Positions 54,856-63,166 of a DNA stretch of 64,000 nt are shown in pieces. Origin of the DNA: Pseudomonadota bacterium (GTDB taxonomy: Bacteria; Pseudomonadota; Gammaproteobacteria; Burkholderiales; Rhodocyclaceae); the NCBI GenBank assembly GCA_026399515.1, contig JAPLQT010000058.1:25213-89212 (forward strand). The letters run 5' to 3'. The position numbers and the translations under genes are program-made. How positions within the stretch are numbered: position 1 is the stretch's first letter; each line of letters begins with the position of its first letter. The notes below the pieces were generated by a model that saw only the letters and a program-made list of their open reading frames with translations, was not told the DNA's origin and did no database searches.

Positions 54856-55158
54856 ATGCTTGCAAATCAACTGATCGCCCAGATCCATGTGGGCGGAAAT
54901 GCAGTGAATCTTGTTGCCGCCACCTACGTCGGCGGGCGTCCCGCAATCCGGGCCGTCACGGCGGACGGACAGCCCTACGGGATGCTGACGGTGAACCTCC
55001 TTGGGGAGCACCTGCGTCCCGGCGAGATTCACGTGAAAACCTGGGCGGAGAACAAGTCCCTGCGCGAGCCGGCGCTGGACTCGGGCTGCTTCATCGACAC
55101 GGGCCGCAGGATTCCGGCCGGTCATGCCTACGCCGAACTCTGGCGGGTGGTGTCTTGA
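54856..55158 (+). CDS. hypothetical protein
   Basis: 100 residues from the ATG at 54856 with AAAGGA upstream. No recognised family: I-A-Q-I-H-V-G-G-N-A-V-N-L-V-A-A-T, then P-G-E-I-H-V-K-T-W-A-E-N and C-F-I-D-T-G-R-R-I-P-A-G-H-A. Mostly beta-strand, so a small barrel is possible. A TGTCCG-cga-CGGACG hairpin lies in its leader. First gene of the YqaJ operon. Confidence 0.6.
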   Translation: MLANQLIAQIHVGGNAVNLVAATYVGGRPAIRAVTADGQPYGMLTVNLLGEHLRPGEIHVKTWAENKSLREPALDSGCFIDTGRRIPAGHAYAELWRVVS

Positions 55159-55370
55159 AAACGATGGAGTGGCTGGCGGCATCCTTCGGTGTCCTCGGCG
55201 CGGCGCTGCTGGCGCTGCACTTCGAGTACTCCGGGTGGGGCTTCGCCGCCTTCCTGGTGTCCAACACCTGCTGGATCGTGTGGGGAATACGGGCAAAGGC
55301 ATCCGGCCTGTTGTTTCAGCAAGTCGCCTTCACCTTTACCTCCCTCTACGGCATCTGCCAATGGCTCTAA
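55155..55370 (+). CDS. small membrane protein
   Basis: 71 residues from TTG 55155 (ATG 55164 is possible). Three hydrophobic helices: L-A-A-S-F-G-V-L-G-A-A-L-L-A-L, W-G-F-A-A-F-L-V-S-N-T-C-W-I-V-W and a C-terminal one. Overlaps the previous gene by 4 bp. It recalls small PnuC-like or SemiSWEET-like membrane proteins on phages and plasmids; function unknown. Confidence 0.6.
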   Translation: MKTMEWLAASFGVLGAALLALHFEYSGWGFAAFLVSNTCWIVWGIRAKASGLLFQQVAFTFTSLYGICQWL

Positions 55371-55497
55371 GCCGCCGCCCTCGCGTCCGATCACTCGGCG
55401 CGGGGGCGTTTTGCCTTTTATTCGCGCCTCACCACACAACTCTCGTGAACAGCCGCAGTTCGCGGCTTTCGCAACACCAACCCGTAACTACTACGCT

Positions 55498-55550
55498 GAC
55501 GACACTGCTCGCCTGCGTATGCGGGCTTCCGGTGTCGCTCCAGCAAGGAG
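55498..55550 (+). promoter_or_regulatory. diverged copy C of the leader element (upstream of yqaJ-like gene)
   Basis: Shares CTGCTCGCC, TGCG and GGCTTCCGG blocks in the same order with copy B, with changes between them, and ends at AAGGAG before the ATG at 55557. A GACAC / GTGTC pair replaces hairpin 1. Confidence 0.45.
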
Positions 55551-55556
55551 CAGAGA

Positions 55557-56654
55557 ATGAGAAGTGTTGTATTCCCCGGGGGCAACTCCGGGTCCCCCAA
55601 CAGCGCGGCGTGGCATAGCTGGCGCAGGCAGGGGATCGGCGGCTCCGATTCCGTGTTCATCGCGGCGGCACACCGTCTAGTCACCCCGCCCTCCTGGGCC
55701 AAGTCCTTGCATGCGCTGTGGCAGGAGAAGACGGGTCGTGGCAACCCCACGGTCGTCACTGCCGCCATGCAGCGCGGGACCGACGGCGAGGCCCCGGCGC
55801 GCGCCGCCTACGAGGCCGAAACCGGGATCGTGATCTCCCCGGCGTTCGGCGAATCGGACTTCTGGCCGGTGTGCCGGGCGTCGCTGGACGGGATTCCGTT
55901 CGTCGGCGATCTCCTGACGGAGATCAAGTGTCCCTCGGCGAAAGCGCATGCGCTGGCCAAGGCAGGCAAAGTCGTCGAGTACTACAAGGCGCAGCTTGCC
56001 CACCAGGCAATGGTGAAGTGGGACCATCCCCAGGGGTGGAAGAGCGAGCAGGAGATCCACTATTGGAGCTTCGTCCCCGAAACCGGCGACGGCGCTTTGG
56101 TGGTGGTTCCGTGCATGGAACTGGCGGCCTTGGCTGAAAAGCTCGTGGTCGCCGAGCAGGCGTTCTGGGCGACGGTGGAGGCCGATACGGCACCCTGCGG
56201 CGACCAGTTTGCGGCGACGGGCGAGTTGTATATCGTCGCCGACGCTGAGTTCGAGGAGGTCAAGGCGCAGAAGGAAGCGCTGAGACTGAAGCTGATCGAG
56301 CTGTCCGGCGGTGCTGCACGCACCGAAGGCGGCGGGGTGGTGGTCAGCCGCAAGGCCGGAACGCTCGATGCCGCTGCCGCTGCCAAGGCCGCAGGACTCA
56401 CGGCCGACGTTCTGGCGAAGCATCGCCCGGTGAATTGGGCGGGTGTGGTCGAAGCGGCGCTGGCGGCGAAACTGATCGATGCGGCCTATCTCGATCCCTA
56501 CCGGGGCGAGATCGACTACGCGGCCGCGGTTGCCGCAGCCCGGCTCGACGAGATCGTTCTGGGGCCGTGCCGTGCCAACGACGGCGGCTACATCGTCACG
56601 GTGGCCGGAAAGAAGAAGGCGGGCAAGGGGGGAGGTGAACCGTGTGGAACCTGA
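55557..56654 (+). CDS. YqaJ-family recombination exonuclease
   Basis: 365 residues. Lambda-exonuclease-like fold: W-H-S-W-R-R-Q-G-I-G-G-S-D near the start, R-G-T-D-G-E-A-P-A-R-A-A-Y-E, then R-A-S-L-D-G-I and L-T-E-I-K-C-P-S-A-K, giving the E...D...ExK metal site; Y-K-A-Q-L-A-H-Q-A-M follows. The C-terminal third is an extra helical region. It resects double-strand ends to supply ERF with single strands. AAGGAG precedes the start. Confidence 0.9.
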   Translation: MRSVVFPGGNSGSPNSAAWHSWRRQGIGGSDSVFIAAAHRLVTPPSWAKSLHALWQEKTGRGNPTVVTAAMQRGTDGEAPARAAYEAETGIVISPAFGESDFWPVCRASLDGIPFVGDLLTEIKCPSAKAHALAKAGKVVEYYKAQLAHQAMVKWDHPQGWKSEQEIHYWSFVPETGDGALVVVPCMELAALAEKLVVAEQAFWATVEADTAPCGDQFAATGELYIVADAEFEEVKAQKEALRLKLIELSGGAARTEGGGVVVSRKAGTLDAAAAAKAAGLTADVLAKHRPVNWAGVVEAALAAKLIDAAYLDPYRGEIDYAAAVAAARLDEIVLGPCRANDGGYIVTVAGKKKAGKGGGEPCGT

Positions 56655-56860
56655 TTCACGAGCCGACCTTCGAGGAGGCTGATGTCTGGGCGGCGCTGGA
56701 TGACGTGCTGGTATGCGGCGGAAACGCCGCTGCTGCCGACATTCTTTCCATCGCCCTCGGGTCCCTGCTGCCGGTGGAGGTCGCGGCGCGGGTCCAGGCA
56801 GGACAGGCTCATGCCGACGCGCCGCATATCCGCACGCTGATGGGTAGGGCGGGCATATGA
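56642..56860 (+). CDS. small hypothetical protein
   Basis: 72 residues from a GTG overlapping the exonuclease stop by 13 bp. Acidic N-terminus (H-E-P-T-F-E-E-A-D-V-W-A-A-L-D-D) and helical remainder; its stop overlaps the next start (4 bp). Coupled position suggests a real gene; no family recognised. Confidence 0.5.
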   Translation: MWNLIHEPTFEEADVWAALDDVLVCGGNAAAADILSIALGSLLPVEVAARVQAGQAHADAPHIRTLMGRAGI

Positions 56861-57060
56861 ATGCTCCGGAATCGATTCCCGTCGAAAAGCCGCCGCCGGT
56901 GGCCGCGGCCTTCTGCTGCGGCGATTGCGCTTACCGCCAATACTCGCCCGTGCCGGGGTTCCTGGCCTGCGAGGTCCGCCAAGCCACGCCATTTGACCGG
57001 GCGAGATACCGTTCGCCGTTCAAACCGGCCTGCCCACTGTGGCAGGCCGCAGACGAGTAG
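56857..57060 (+). CDS. small cysteine-rich hypothetical protein
   Basis: 67 residues with C-C-G-D-C, a later C-E-V and C-P-L-W, the spacing of a metal-binding knuckle. Last gene of the YqaJ operon, followed by a clear terminator. Confidence 0.55.
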   Translation: MNAPESIPVEKPPPVAAAFCCGDCAYRQYSPVPGFLACEVRQATPFDRARYRSPFKPACPLWQAADE

Positions 57061-57065
57061 CACCG

Positions 57066-57107
57066 ATCCCGCCTCCCTGATTGTTGGGGAGGCGGGATTT
57101 GTATTTG
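57066..57107 (+). terminator. rho-independent terminator of the YqaJ operon
   Basis: 12-bp stem ATCCCGCCTCCC / GGGAGGCGGGAT, loop of 9, then TTTGTATTT. Confidence 0.85.
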
Positions 57108-57193
57108 GCGGCTATGGTGTTGCGCTCAAGTCGTTTTGGGGATACGATTGCGCGTAATAGGATTATTGTTAACCGGAATTCTGGCCACCCAAC

Positions 57194-58054
57194 ATGCGTA
57201 TTGCTTCCGCGTTGCTGCCCGTCGTGGTGTTGTCCATATCCGCCTGTGCAACCGGCGGCGCGCCCCTGGGTGCGGTTTGGAGCGCGAAACCGGTGTTCCC
57301 GAGAGAGCGAGAAATTGCCGTGCTGGCACCTTTTGGAGTGAGCGACGCCGATGCGATGGCCCAGAACGAGGCCTTCTATGTACTGAGGGATACCGAGGTC
57401 AGCGAGCGCCTGCCGGCGATCCGCATCCCCCCTTTGAGCTTCACAGAGGCCACGGCGTCGGAAGTGCTGCGGGTGGTGCTGGAGAACACGGATATCTCGC
57501 TGTCCCTACAGCAGCCCCGCCATGGCCTGCGGGCCAACTACGGGTCGGTGACAGTCTTCAACCTCGGGGGGATGCTCCCCGACGTCGTGGAACGCATGAG
57601 TCGAGAGGCCGGGTTCTACTATAAGTACCGGGACAAGGTGCTCACCATCCAGGCCGACCGCCAGTTCCTCTTGACCCTGCCGCCGGCCCTGCAGGATGAC
57701 GTCTATGGGGGAATCGCCAACAACCTGTCTACGTTCGGCGCCCAAGCCCCGACCCTCGACCGGGACCGCAATGGCCGAACCCTGATGTTCCGCGCCAACC
57801 GATCGAGCATGGCGCGCATCGAGCCCTACGTGAATTACCTGCGCGCCCCCGGCTCGTTCCAGGAGAACGCACGCTCCATCCCTCAACCACAGTATCGCGA
57901 GCCGGCCCCCGTGCCGCTTGCGAAGGAGATCACGGCGTCCGACTTGGCGCGTGCGGCATCCGCGAACGCGCCCTCCAGACCCGTTGTCCCAACACGACGC
58001 GATGTGCGCGCCTCCCGCGATGACTTGCAGGACGAGGCGGTGCTGGTTTGGTGA
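57194..58054 (+). CDS. type IVB pilus lipoprotein, PilL-like
   Basis: 286 residues. Lipoprotein signal (V-V-V-L-S-I-S-A-C at about 12-20). The core (I-P-P-L-S-F-T-E-A-T-A-S-E-V-L-R-V-V-L; L-S-L-Q-Q-P; L-G-G-M-L-P-D-V-V-E-R-M-S) resembles secretin N-domains and PilL-type proteins of R64-like pili. The C-terminal 60 residues are low complexity. First gene of the pilus operon; probably at the outer membrane with the secretin. Weak ribosome site. Confidence 0.65.
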   Translation: MRIASALLPVVVLSISACATGGAPLGAVWSAKPVFPREREIAVLAPFGVSDADAMAQNEAFYVLRDTEVSERLPAIRIPPLSFTEATASEVLRVVLENTDISLSLQQPRHGLRANYGSVTVFNLGGMLPDVVERMSREAGFYYKYRDKVLTIQADRQFLLTLPPALQDDVYGGIANNLSTFGAQAPTLDRDRNGRTLMFRANRSSMARIEPYVNYLRAPGSFQENARSIPQPQYREPAPVPLAKEITASDLARAASANAPSRPVVPTRRDVRASRDDLQDEAVLVW

Positions 58055-58085
58055 AACCCTATCCCCATCTATCGAAGGCTCCCTT

Positions 58086-58739
58086 ATGCGCTTAATCGTG
58101 CTGCTCCCTCTCCTGATCCTGCCCGCGCTAGCGCATGCCGCGCCCGTGACCGCCGACACGCCAACGCCCGGAGCCGCGTCCATGACACAAGAGAGGTTCA
58201 AGGATCTCACTGCCAGGATGCGCGTCCTTGCCATCATCGGCACGCAGGCGGTGGTATCGGTGCCGTCGCAGCAGAGCGCCGATGCGATACCGATGAAGCT
58301 GACGGTAAAGCACAAGGAGGCCTTCTTGCTGGCCGGACGGCAGCTCTACCCCCTCGTGGAGAACAGCACCCTGAGTGTGTTCCTGGTGAGCGGGCGCGGC
58401 GAGGTCGGGGAAGCGGTCTATTCCGGTACCGTGGCCACCCAGTCGGCCATGAGCCACGGCGTTGCCGCAGGATCCGGCGCATGGGTGGTCATGCCCGGCG
58501 CGTCGCTCAAGGAAACGCTCCATGGCTGGACAGCACAGGCGGGTTGGGTGCTGGTGTGGGAGTTGGGCGAGCGCGACGATTTCACAACCGGCGCGGGGGA
58601 CACCTACGCAGTGGATTTCAAGGCCGCCGTGCGGGCGCTCTTTGACGCGCTGCCGGCGAGAATCCGCATCCGCGCCGTGTTGCACCCGGACAACGAGCCT
58701 CCGCTGCTGTATGTCACACGCGACGAGGGAGGACGGTAA
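58086..58739 (+). CDS. TcpQ-domain pilus assembly protein
   Basis: 217 residues from the ATG at 58086 with a Sec signal (L-L-P-L-L-I-L-P-A-L-A-H-A). The C-terminal 90 residues fit TcpQ: M-P-G-A-S-L-K-E-T-L-H-G-W-T-A-Q-A-G-W-V-L-V-W, then V-D-F-K-A-A-V-R-A-L-F. TcpQ-like proteins help the secretin into the outer membrane. It overlaps the secretin gene by 1 bp. Confidence 0.75.
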   Translation: MRLIVLLPLLILPALAHAAPVTADTPTPGAASMTQERFKDLTARMRVLAIIGTQAVVSVPSQQSADAIPMKLTVKHKEAFLLAGRQLYPLVENSTLSVFLVSGRGEVGEAVYSGTVATQSAMSHGVAAGSGAWVVMPGASLKETLHGWTAQAGWVLVWELGERDDFTTGAGDTYAVDFKAAVRALFDALPARIRIRAVLHPDNEPPLLYVTRDEGGR

Positions 58740-60613
58740 TGGGTAACGGGAAACAGATCGGTGCATGTGTGTCGCTGCTTGCGCTCGGCCTGTGTGGCTG
58801 CGGCACGATCAATACGGCAGTCCAGAAGGAGATCGCGCTGAATGACTCGAAGGTGCGTGACATGATCGCCGACAAGCCAGTGCAACCCGCCCCGATGTCG
58901 CGCGTGAGCGAGGTGCGGGGCAAGCTGATGCCGGTGACGGCGACCAAGAGTGCGGCGTCCGTGGCCTGGCTCAAGCAGGTCAAGGTCACCCTGGACATCC
59001 GCAACCCGACACCACTCACCGCGGTGGTGGCCAAGTTGGGTGAGCAGGGGTTGAACATCGTCTGCGACCTGCCGCTCGATTCCTACTTCTACGTCGGAAA
59101 GATCAACGCGACGGACGCGGAGGCGGCGCTGAAATCCATCCTGGGTTCATCCGGCCTCGACTTCCAGGCCGATAACGTTCGCAAACTGGTGCTGATCAAG
59201 CCAATGTCGTCAAGAACGTGGACGATTCCCATCGGCAACCGCAAATCGACTTACGCCTCCGACCATGGGGCGACCTCGAGCAACGCGCAGGCCCCCTCGG
59301 GGGGGGCGCCGGGGACGCCCGGCGGAAGCGGTGGTATTCCGGGAATGGGTATGATGCCGCCGGGCATGCCCAACGCTGGCGGGGGACAGTCGTCAAACAA
59401 TGCGGCCAGCGGCACCGGCGTCAGTTCCACGGATGATTTCTGGCCGAGCCTCGAGCGGGAACTGGGTAAGCGGCTGACGATGCTGGTGCCTCGATCCGTG
59501 TCCAAAGTCCAGCAGCCGGGCCAGCCCGACGCAGGCAATGCGGGCATGCCTCGCCCAGGGCCGAACGTGCCCCTGCCCAATCCGAACATGCCCCCGTCGA
59601 TGGGCGCCAACACCCCGATGGGCGGCATGGGCGCGGTAGCGACTCCCGGAGCGGGGACCGATTTCTTCGTGCCGCGCCTGATCGGGCAGTTCTCGACCAA
59701 CCCGGAAACGGGTTCCGTGAACGTCCAGGCGCCTCATTGGATTCTCAGTGAGCTCGATGAATACTTCAAGACGGTGATGGAGATGTACAACACCGACATC
59801 ACCTTTCAGGGCGAGATTGTACTGGTGACCAACACGCGAACCGACTCCGAAGGCATGGACGTGGCGGCATTCGGGCGCTGGGCAAGCGGCAGGTATGGTC
59901 TGGCTGTCTCGAACAATCCGTTAGGCGGCGTCACCATCAGCGGGCCGTCCGGTTCGGCCGGTCCGATCATCAGTGCTGGTAATCAGGCCGTAGGCGGCGG
60001 CCTTGCCGGCCTGACTTTCCGTGGCGCCACCAGCGCCATGGATCTGTTCAACGCATATCTCTCCCAGATCGGCGAACTGTCAATCATCGAGAGCCCGCTG
60101 GTGACGACGACCCATGGCGTCGCGGGCGTGTTCAGCACCAAGGAAACGACCTACTACAACACCGTCAGCCAGCAGGCGGCGGCTGCGGGCACCGGGTCGG
60201 CGGCCACCGCTACGCAGAACATACTGGTATCCGTCGAGACCGGGACGGAACTGCGGATCAACCCGCGAATCGACTTGGCGACGGGCCTGATCCGCGCGCA
60301 ACTGACGCTCAACCAGATCATGAAGTCCGGTTCGCAGACGCTCCCGCAAACCATCTCGACGGGGAACTCGTCGCAGACCATCAACACCACGATCCCAAAC
60401 ACGAAGAAACAGAACGTGCAGGGCGAGATCCTGGTGCGCGACGGCGACCTGGTGGTGGTGGGCGGGCAGACAGTGACCAACCTGACGCGCGACGACAATG
60501 GACTTCCCGGCGAGGATGGGCCGCTAGCAGGGCTGTTCGGCGTCAAGAAGGCAACGCGTGCGAGGCAAATCTATTACTTCGCGCTCCGCGTCACGGTCAA
60601 CCGCCGTCAATAG
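58739..60613 (+). CDS. pilN: PilN-family type IVB pilus secretin (lipoprotein)
   Basis: 624 residues. Lipobox L-A-L-G-L-C-G-C; the N-domain has L-T-A-V-V-A-K-L-G-E-Q-G-L-N-I-V. A Gly/Pro/Met-rich low-complexity stretch (about 180-300) follows, then the secretin core with F-R-G-A-T-S-A-M-D-L-F, V-E-T-G-T-E-L-R-I-N-P-R and D-G-D-L-V-V-V-G-G-Q-T. It forms the outer-membrane pore for the pilus. The Met/Pro-rich insert is longer than I expect. Confidence 0.85.
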   Translation: MGNGKQIGACVSLLALGLCGCGTINTAVQKEIALNDSKVRDMIADKPVQPAPMSRVSEVRGKLMPVTATKSAASVAWLKQVKVTLDIRNPTPLTAVVAKLGEQGLNIVCDLPLDSYFYVGKINATDAEAALKSILGSSGLDFQADNVRKLVLIKPMSSRTWTIPIGNRKSTYASDHGATSSNAQAPSGGAPGTPGGSGGIPGMGMMPPGMPNAGGGQSSNNAASGTGVSSTDDFWPSLERELGKRLTMLVPRSVSKVQQPGQPDAGNAGMPRPGPNVPLPNPNMPPSMGANTPMGGMGAVATPGAGTDFFVPRLIGQFSTNPETGSVNVQAPHWILSELDEYFKTVMEMYNTDITFQGEIVLVTNTRTDSEGMDVAAFGRWASGRYGLAVSNNPLGGVTISGPSGSAGPIISAGNQAVGGGLAGLTFRGATSAMDLFNAYLSQIGELSIIESPLVTTTHGVAGVFSTKETTYYNTVSQQAAAAGTGSAATATQNILVSVETGTELRINPRIDLATGLIRAQLTLNQIMKSGSQTLPQTISTGNSSQTINTTIPNTKKQNVQGEILVRDGDLVVVGGQTVTNLTRDDNGLPGEDGPLAGLFGVKKATRARQIYYFALRVTVNRRQ

Positions 60614-60616
60614 ATC

Positions 60617-61657
60617 ATGAGACAGCACGGCTTTACTCTCATTGAACTGCTCGTCGCGGTCATCACCATTGGCATCATGTCGATGGTCCTGGCCCCTGCC
60701 TTCGGCAGTTTCGTCTCGGCGCAGAAGCTTGCCTATACGGACAAACACCGCCTCAACAATCAGTTGATCGGCGTGGCGTTGTTGAAATACGCCTCGAATT
60801 CGACGACCACCGGCAGATTGCCGGCCCCGTACTCCGGGAACGGCTACACCAAGACGATTTACAACCCGTCCGACGCGTCGGGCGCAGGCGTTGCCCTGAC
60901 CCAGACGCTGACGCAATCCGGCGTCAATCCCGTGGAGATCGATGACGACGGCACCACCGCAGCCAAGGTGCGTGTCTATCAGTTGGTGCAGGGACTCACG
61001 CAGAGCGTGCCCCTGTACTACCAAAGCGGTCCGCTGGTGACGCTGACGTATGACTTCGGGGTGATCTATCTCACGGCCTGCATGAAGTCTACGGCGAACT
61101 GCAACCCGACCGCCGCCAGCGGCGTCCCGGGAACGAGCACCGCCCTGTCTGGAGCGAACTACTCGACCTGGGCGGTCGCCGGGACCGACGACACAGCGTT
61201 CTATGTGTCGTCACTTTCTGTTCAAAAGGACATGCTGGTAACCACCGTGCAACGTCTCGACAAGGTGCGGGACACGCTTATCGGCTACCTCCGGGCGCAA
61301 CAGGTGACTGCTTCCGGCAACGACACGACGAACTGGTTTCCGAACCAGGCCGGAGCGGCTGCCGCCGGATCGCTCACGGGCGCGGCGCCGGCCACCAACA
61401 ACGGCTGCCGGGACGGGTGGTATGACCTCGCCAACGGCGGTGTGAGCGTCTTGCCAGCCGTCGGCCTGTCGTCGTCGGAGTACGGTACGACGGCGTGGGG
61501 CGGTCCCGTCCAGTATTGCAGGGATTACGACCCGCTCGGAACGAAGGTTGCAAACGCAGCCCCGCACTTCGCGGCGATTCGGATTCTGGCGAACGTGTCG
61601 TCCGGCGCGTCGCCGGATGCCGCCGTTGCTGGAAACAACGTCATTTTGACCTTCTGA
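60617..61657 (+). CDS. prepilin-like protein (type IV pilus/pseudopilin)
   Basis: 346 residues. Class III signal: M-R-Q-H-G-F-T-L-I-E-L-L-V-A-V, cleavage after Gly5 with Glu+5. The rest is a large extracellular domain rich in Thr/Ser/Gly, with few cysteines. Its size suggests a minor pilin, perhaps tip-located. It starts 3 bp after pilN; a prepilin peptidase is not seen in the window. Confidence 0.8.
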   Translation: MRQHGFTLIELLVAVITIGIMSMVLAPAFGSFVSAQKLAYTDKHRLNNQLIGVALLKYASNSTTTGRLPAPYSGNGYTKTIYNPSDASGAGVALTQTLTQSGVNPVEIDDDGTTAAKVRVYQLVQGLTQSVPLYYQSGPLVTLTYDFGVIYLTACMKSTANCNPTAASGVPGTSTALSGANYSTWAVAGTDDTAFYVSSLSVQKDMLVTTVQRLDKVRDTLIGYLRAQQVTASGNDTTNWFPNQAGAAAAGSLTGAAPATNNGCRDGWYDLANGGVSVLPAVGLSSSEYGTTAWGGPVQYCRDYDPLGTKVANAAPHFAAIRILANVSSGASPDAAVAGNNVILTF

Positions 61658-61714
61658 TTTGAATCTTGGGTAGTTGGTGAAACTTTGATCGATCTGGCAA
61701 CACTTTGAAGGAGC

Positions 61715-62332
61715 ATGTTCATGAGAAAGAAACTGTCGATTCCCGGAATGCAGGCCGGGTTCACCTTGATCGAACTGGTGGTTGTGGTCAGCATCCTGGG
61801 CTTCCTGGTGGCGATTGTCGCCCCGAGCCTGTCCAACAGCACAGACGGCGCCAAGGCGCAAAGCCTGCTGCGCGTGTCGCAGAAGCTGGCAGACAACTGG
61901 ATGTTGATCAGCAGCTCGTGCGGTACCACGGGCGACGTTGCCAACAGCCCGGTCACCGGCAGCAGCGCAGCCAACACGCTGTTATTGCTGTTGGGCGGCA
62001 ACGGCGCCGGCACCGGACAGTATTCGGTCCCGGCGGCCTACACCGCGTGCTATACCTCGGCCTCGATCCTGGCGCTGGCCGACTCGGCGCAATACGACAC
62101 CGGCACCTCAGCATGGCAGGTGACGGGTTACGTGCCGACGCTTAGCTGGACAAGCGGTGTTTTCAAGACGGCGTATGCAAGCGTGCCGGATTCCCTTGCG
62201 CTGGCCGTAGTAAAGAAATACAACCCCGGGCTGGCCGCGCTGGCTGCCTCGGATGCGACCCATCCGGTGGTGCAGTACAGCGTTGCCGCTTCCGGCACGC
62301 GAACCCTGACGATCCTGCGGCCGATCAGTTGA
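61715..62332 (+). CDS. major prepilin, PilS-like
   Basis: 205 residues. Leader M-F-M-R-K-K-L-S-I-P-G-M-Q-A-G with mature F-T-L-I-E-L-V-V-V-V-S-I-L-G-F-L-V; the 15-residue leader is longer than the type IVa norm and fits type IVb pilins. Two cysteines (C-G-T-T-G; A-C-Y-T) may form the disulfide loop. GGAG precedes the start (61708). Probably the main pilus subunit. Confidence 0.82.
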   Translation: MFMRKKLSIPGMQAGFTLIELVVVVSILGFLVAIVAPSLSNSTDGAKAQSLLRVSQKLADNWMLISSSCGTTGDVANSPVTGSSAANTLLLLLGGNGAGTGQYSVPAAYTACYTSASILALADSAQYDTGTSAWQVTGYVPTLSWTSGVFKTAYASVPDSLALAVVKKYNPGLAALAASDATHPVVQYSVAASGTRTLTILRPIS

Positions 62333-62347
62333 AGCGACGTCCCGCGC

Positions 62348-63157
62348 ATGTATCCAGCTTTCATCATTGCCGTGGGCATCTGGATGGCCGCGATCCTTGA
62401 CGGGATTGTCGCGCAGAACCGCGATTTGGCGCAGATGTATGAATCACGGTTGAAACAACTGCAGCTGGTGCAACTCGCGGAGAACCTGGAGCAATACATC
62501 CGCGAGCGGGGTGCGACGCCGGCCTCGGTCGCCGCGCTTTCCGCAAGCGCGGGATTCGAGCATACACGCGCCCTGGCGGACAACTGGCAGGGATACGCGG
62601 TTAGCCCGACGCTGACCGACAGCGTTTGGCAATACTCGCGCATGGTGCTGTTTTCCAACGACCCTAAGGGTGGTACGACCGTTGCCGCATACCTGGCCGC
62701 CAATGCCTGCGGGTCCGGCGGCTACGACACGGCCTCAAGCTGGTGTGGCGCGAAAAGTAGCCAATGGTATCGGCGCGAAACGAAGGAACGTTACACGGAG
62801 CAATTGTCAACGCAGCGCGCGCGGATGAATCGGTTGGCGCAAAAGCTCGCGGACTATTACAGCAACAACGGCAAATACCCGGACCAGAACGCGGCGGCGG
62901 TGGCGCTCACCGCCGACAGCATCCAGTCGTTTGCCAGTCTCGCGGGGTATGCCGGATCGGCTGGCGCGTGCGGCGGGACATATGCCCACATGGGGGTGCT
63001 TGTTGACTGCGCCGACATGTTCGACTTGTGGGGCGGACCGGTCGGCTACCAGTTCGTGTCGAGCAAGGGCGTCGTGCTGATTGCCGAGAGCCCGATCTTC
63101 AACAGCAGCGGAAGCCGCGTGGTGGTGGCCGTCGATCTTGACAACAGCCAACTGTAG
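62348..63157 (+). CDS. pilus-linked single-pass membrane protein
   Basis: 269 residues. It opens M-Y-P-A-F-I-I-A-V-G-I-W-M-A-A-I-L-D-G-I, one N-terminal helix but no G-F-T-L-I-E cleavage motif, so not a classical prepilin. The exported part has C-G-S-G-G-Y and C-G-A-K, C-G-G-T and D-C-A-D (possible disulfides) and a coiled region. It may be a minor pilin-like component or adaptor. Role unknown. Confidence 0.65.
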   Translation: MYPAFIIAVGIWMAAILDGIVAQNRDLAQMYESRLKQLQLVQLAENLEQYIRERGATPASVAALSASAGFEHTRALADNWQGYAVSPTLTDSVWQYSRMVLFSNDPKGGTTVAAYLAANACGSGGYDTASSWCGAKSSQWYRRETKERYTEQLSTQRARMNRLAQKLADYYSNNGKYPDQNAAAVALTADSIQSFASLAGYAGSAGACGGTYAHMGVLVDCADMFDLWGGPVGYQFVSSKGVVLIAESPIFNSSGSRVVVAVDLDNSQL

Positions 63158-63166
63158 GAGAGGCGC

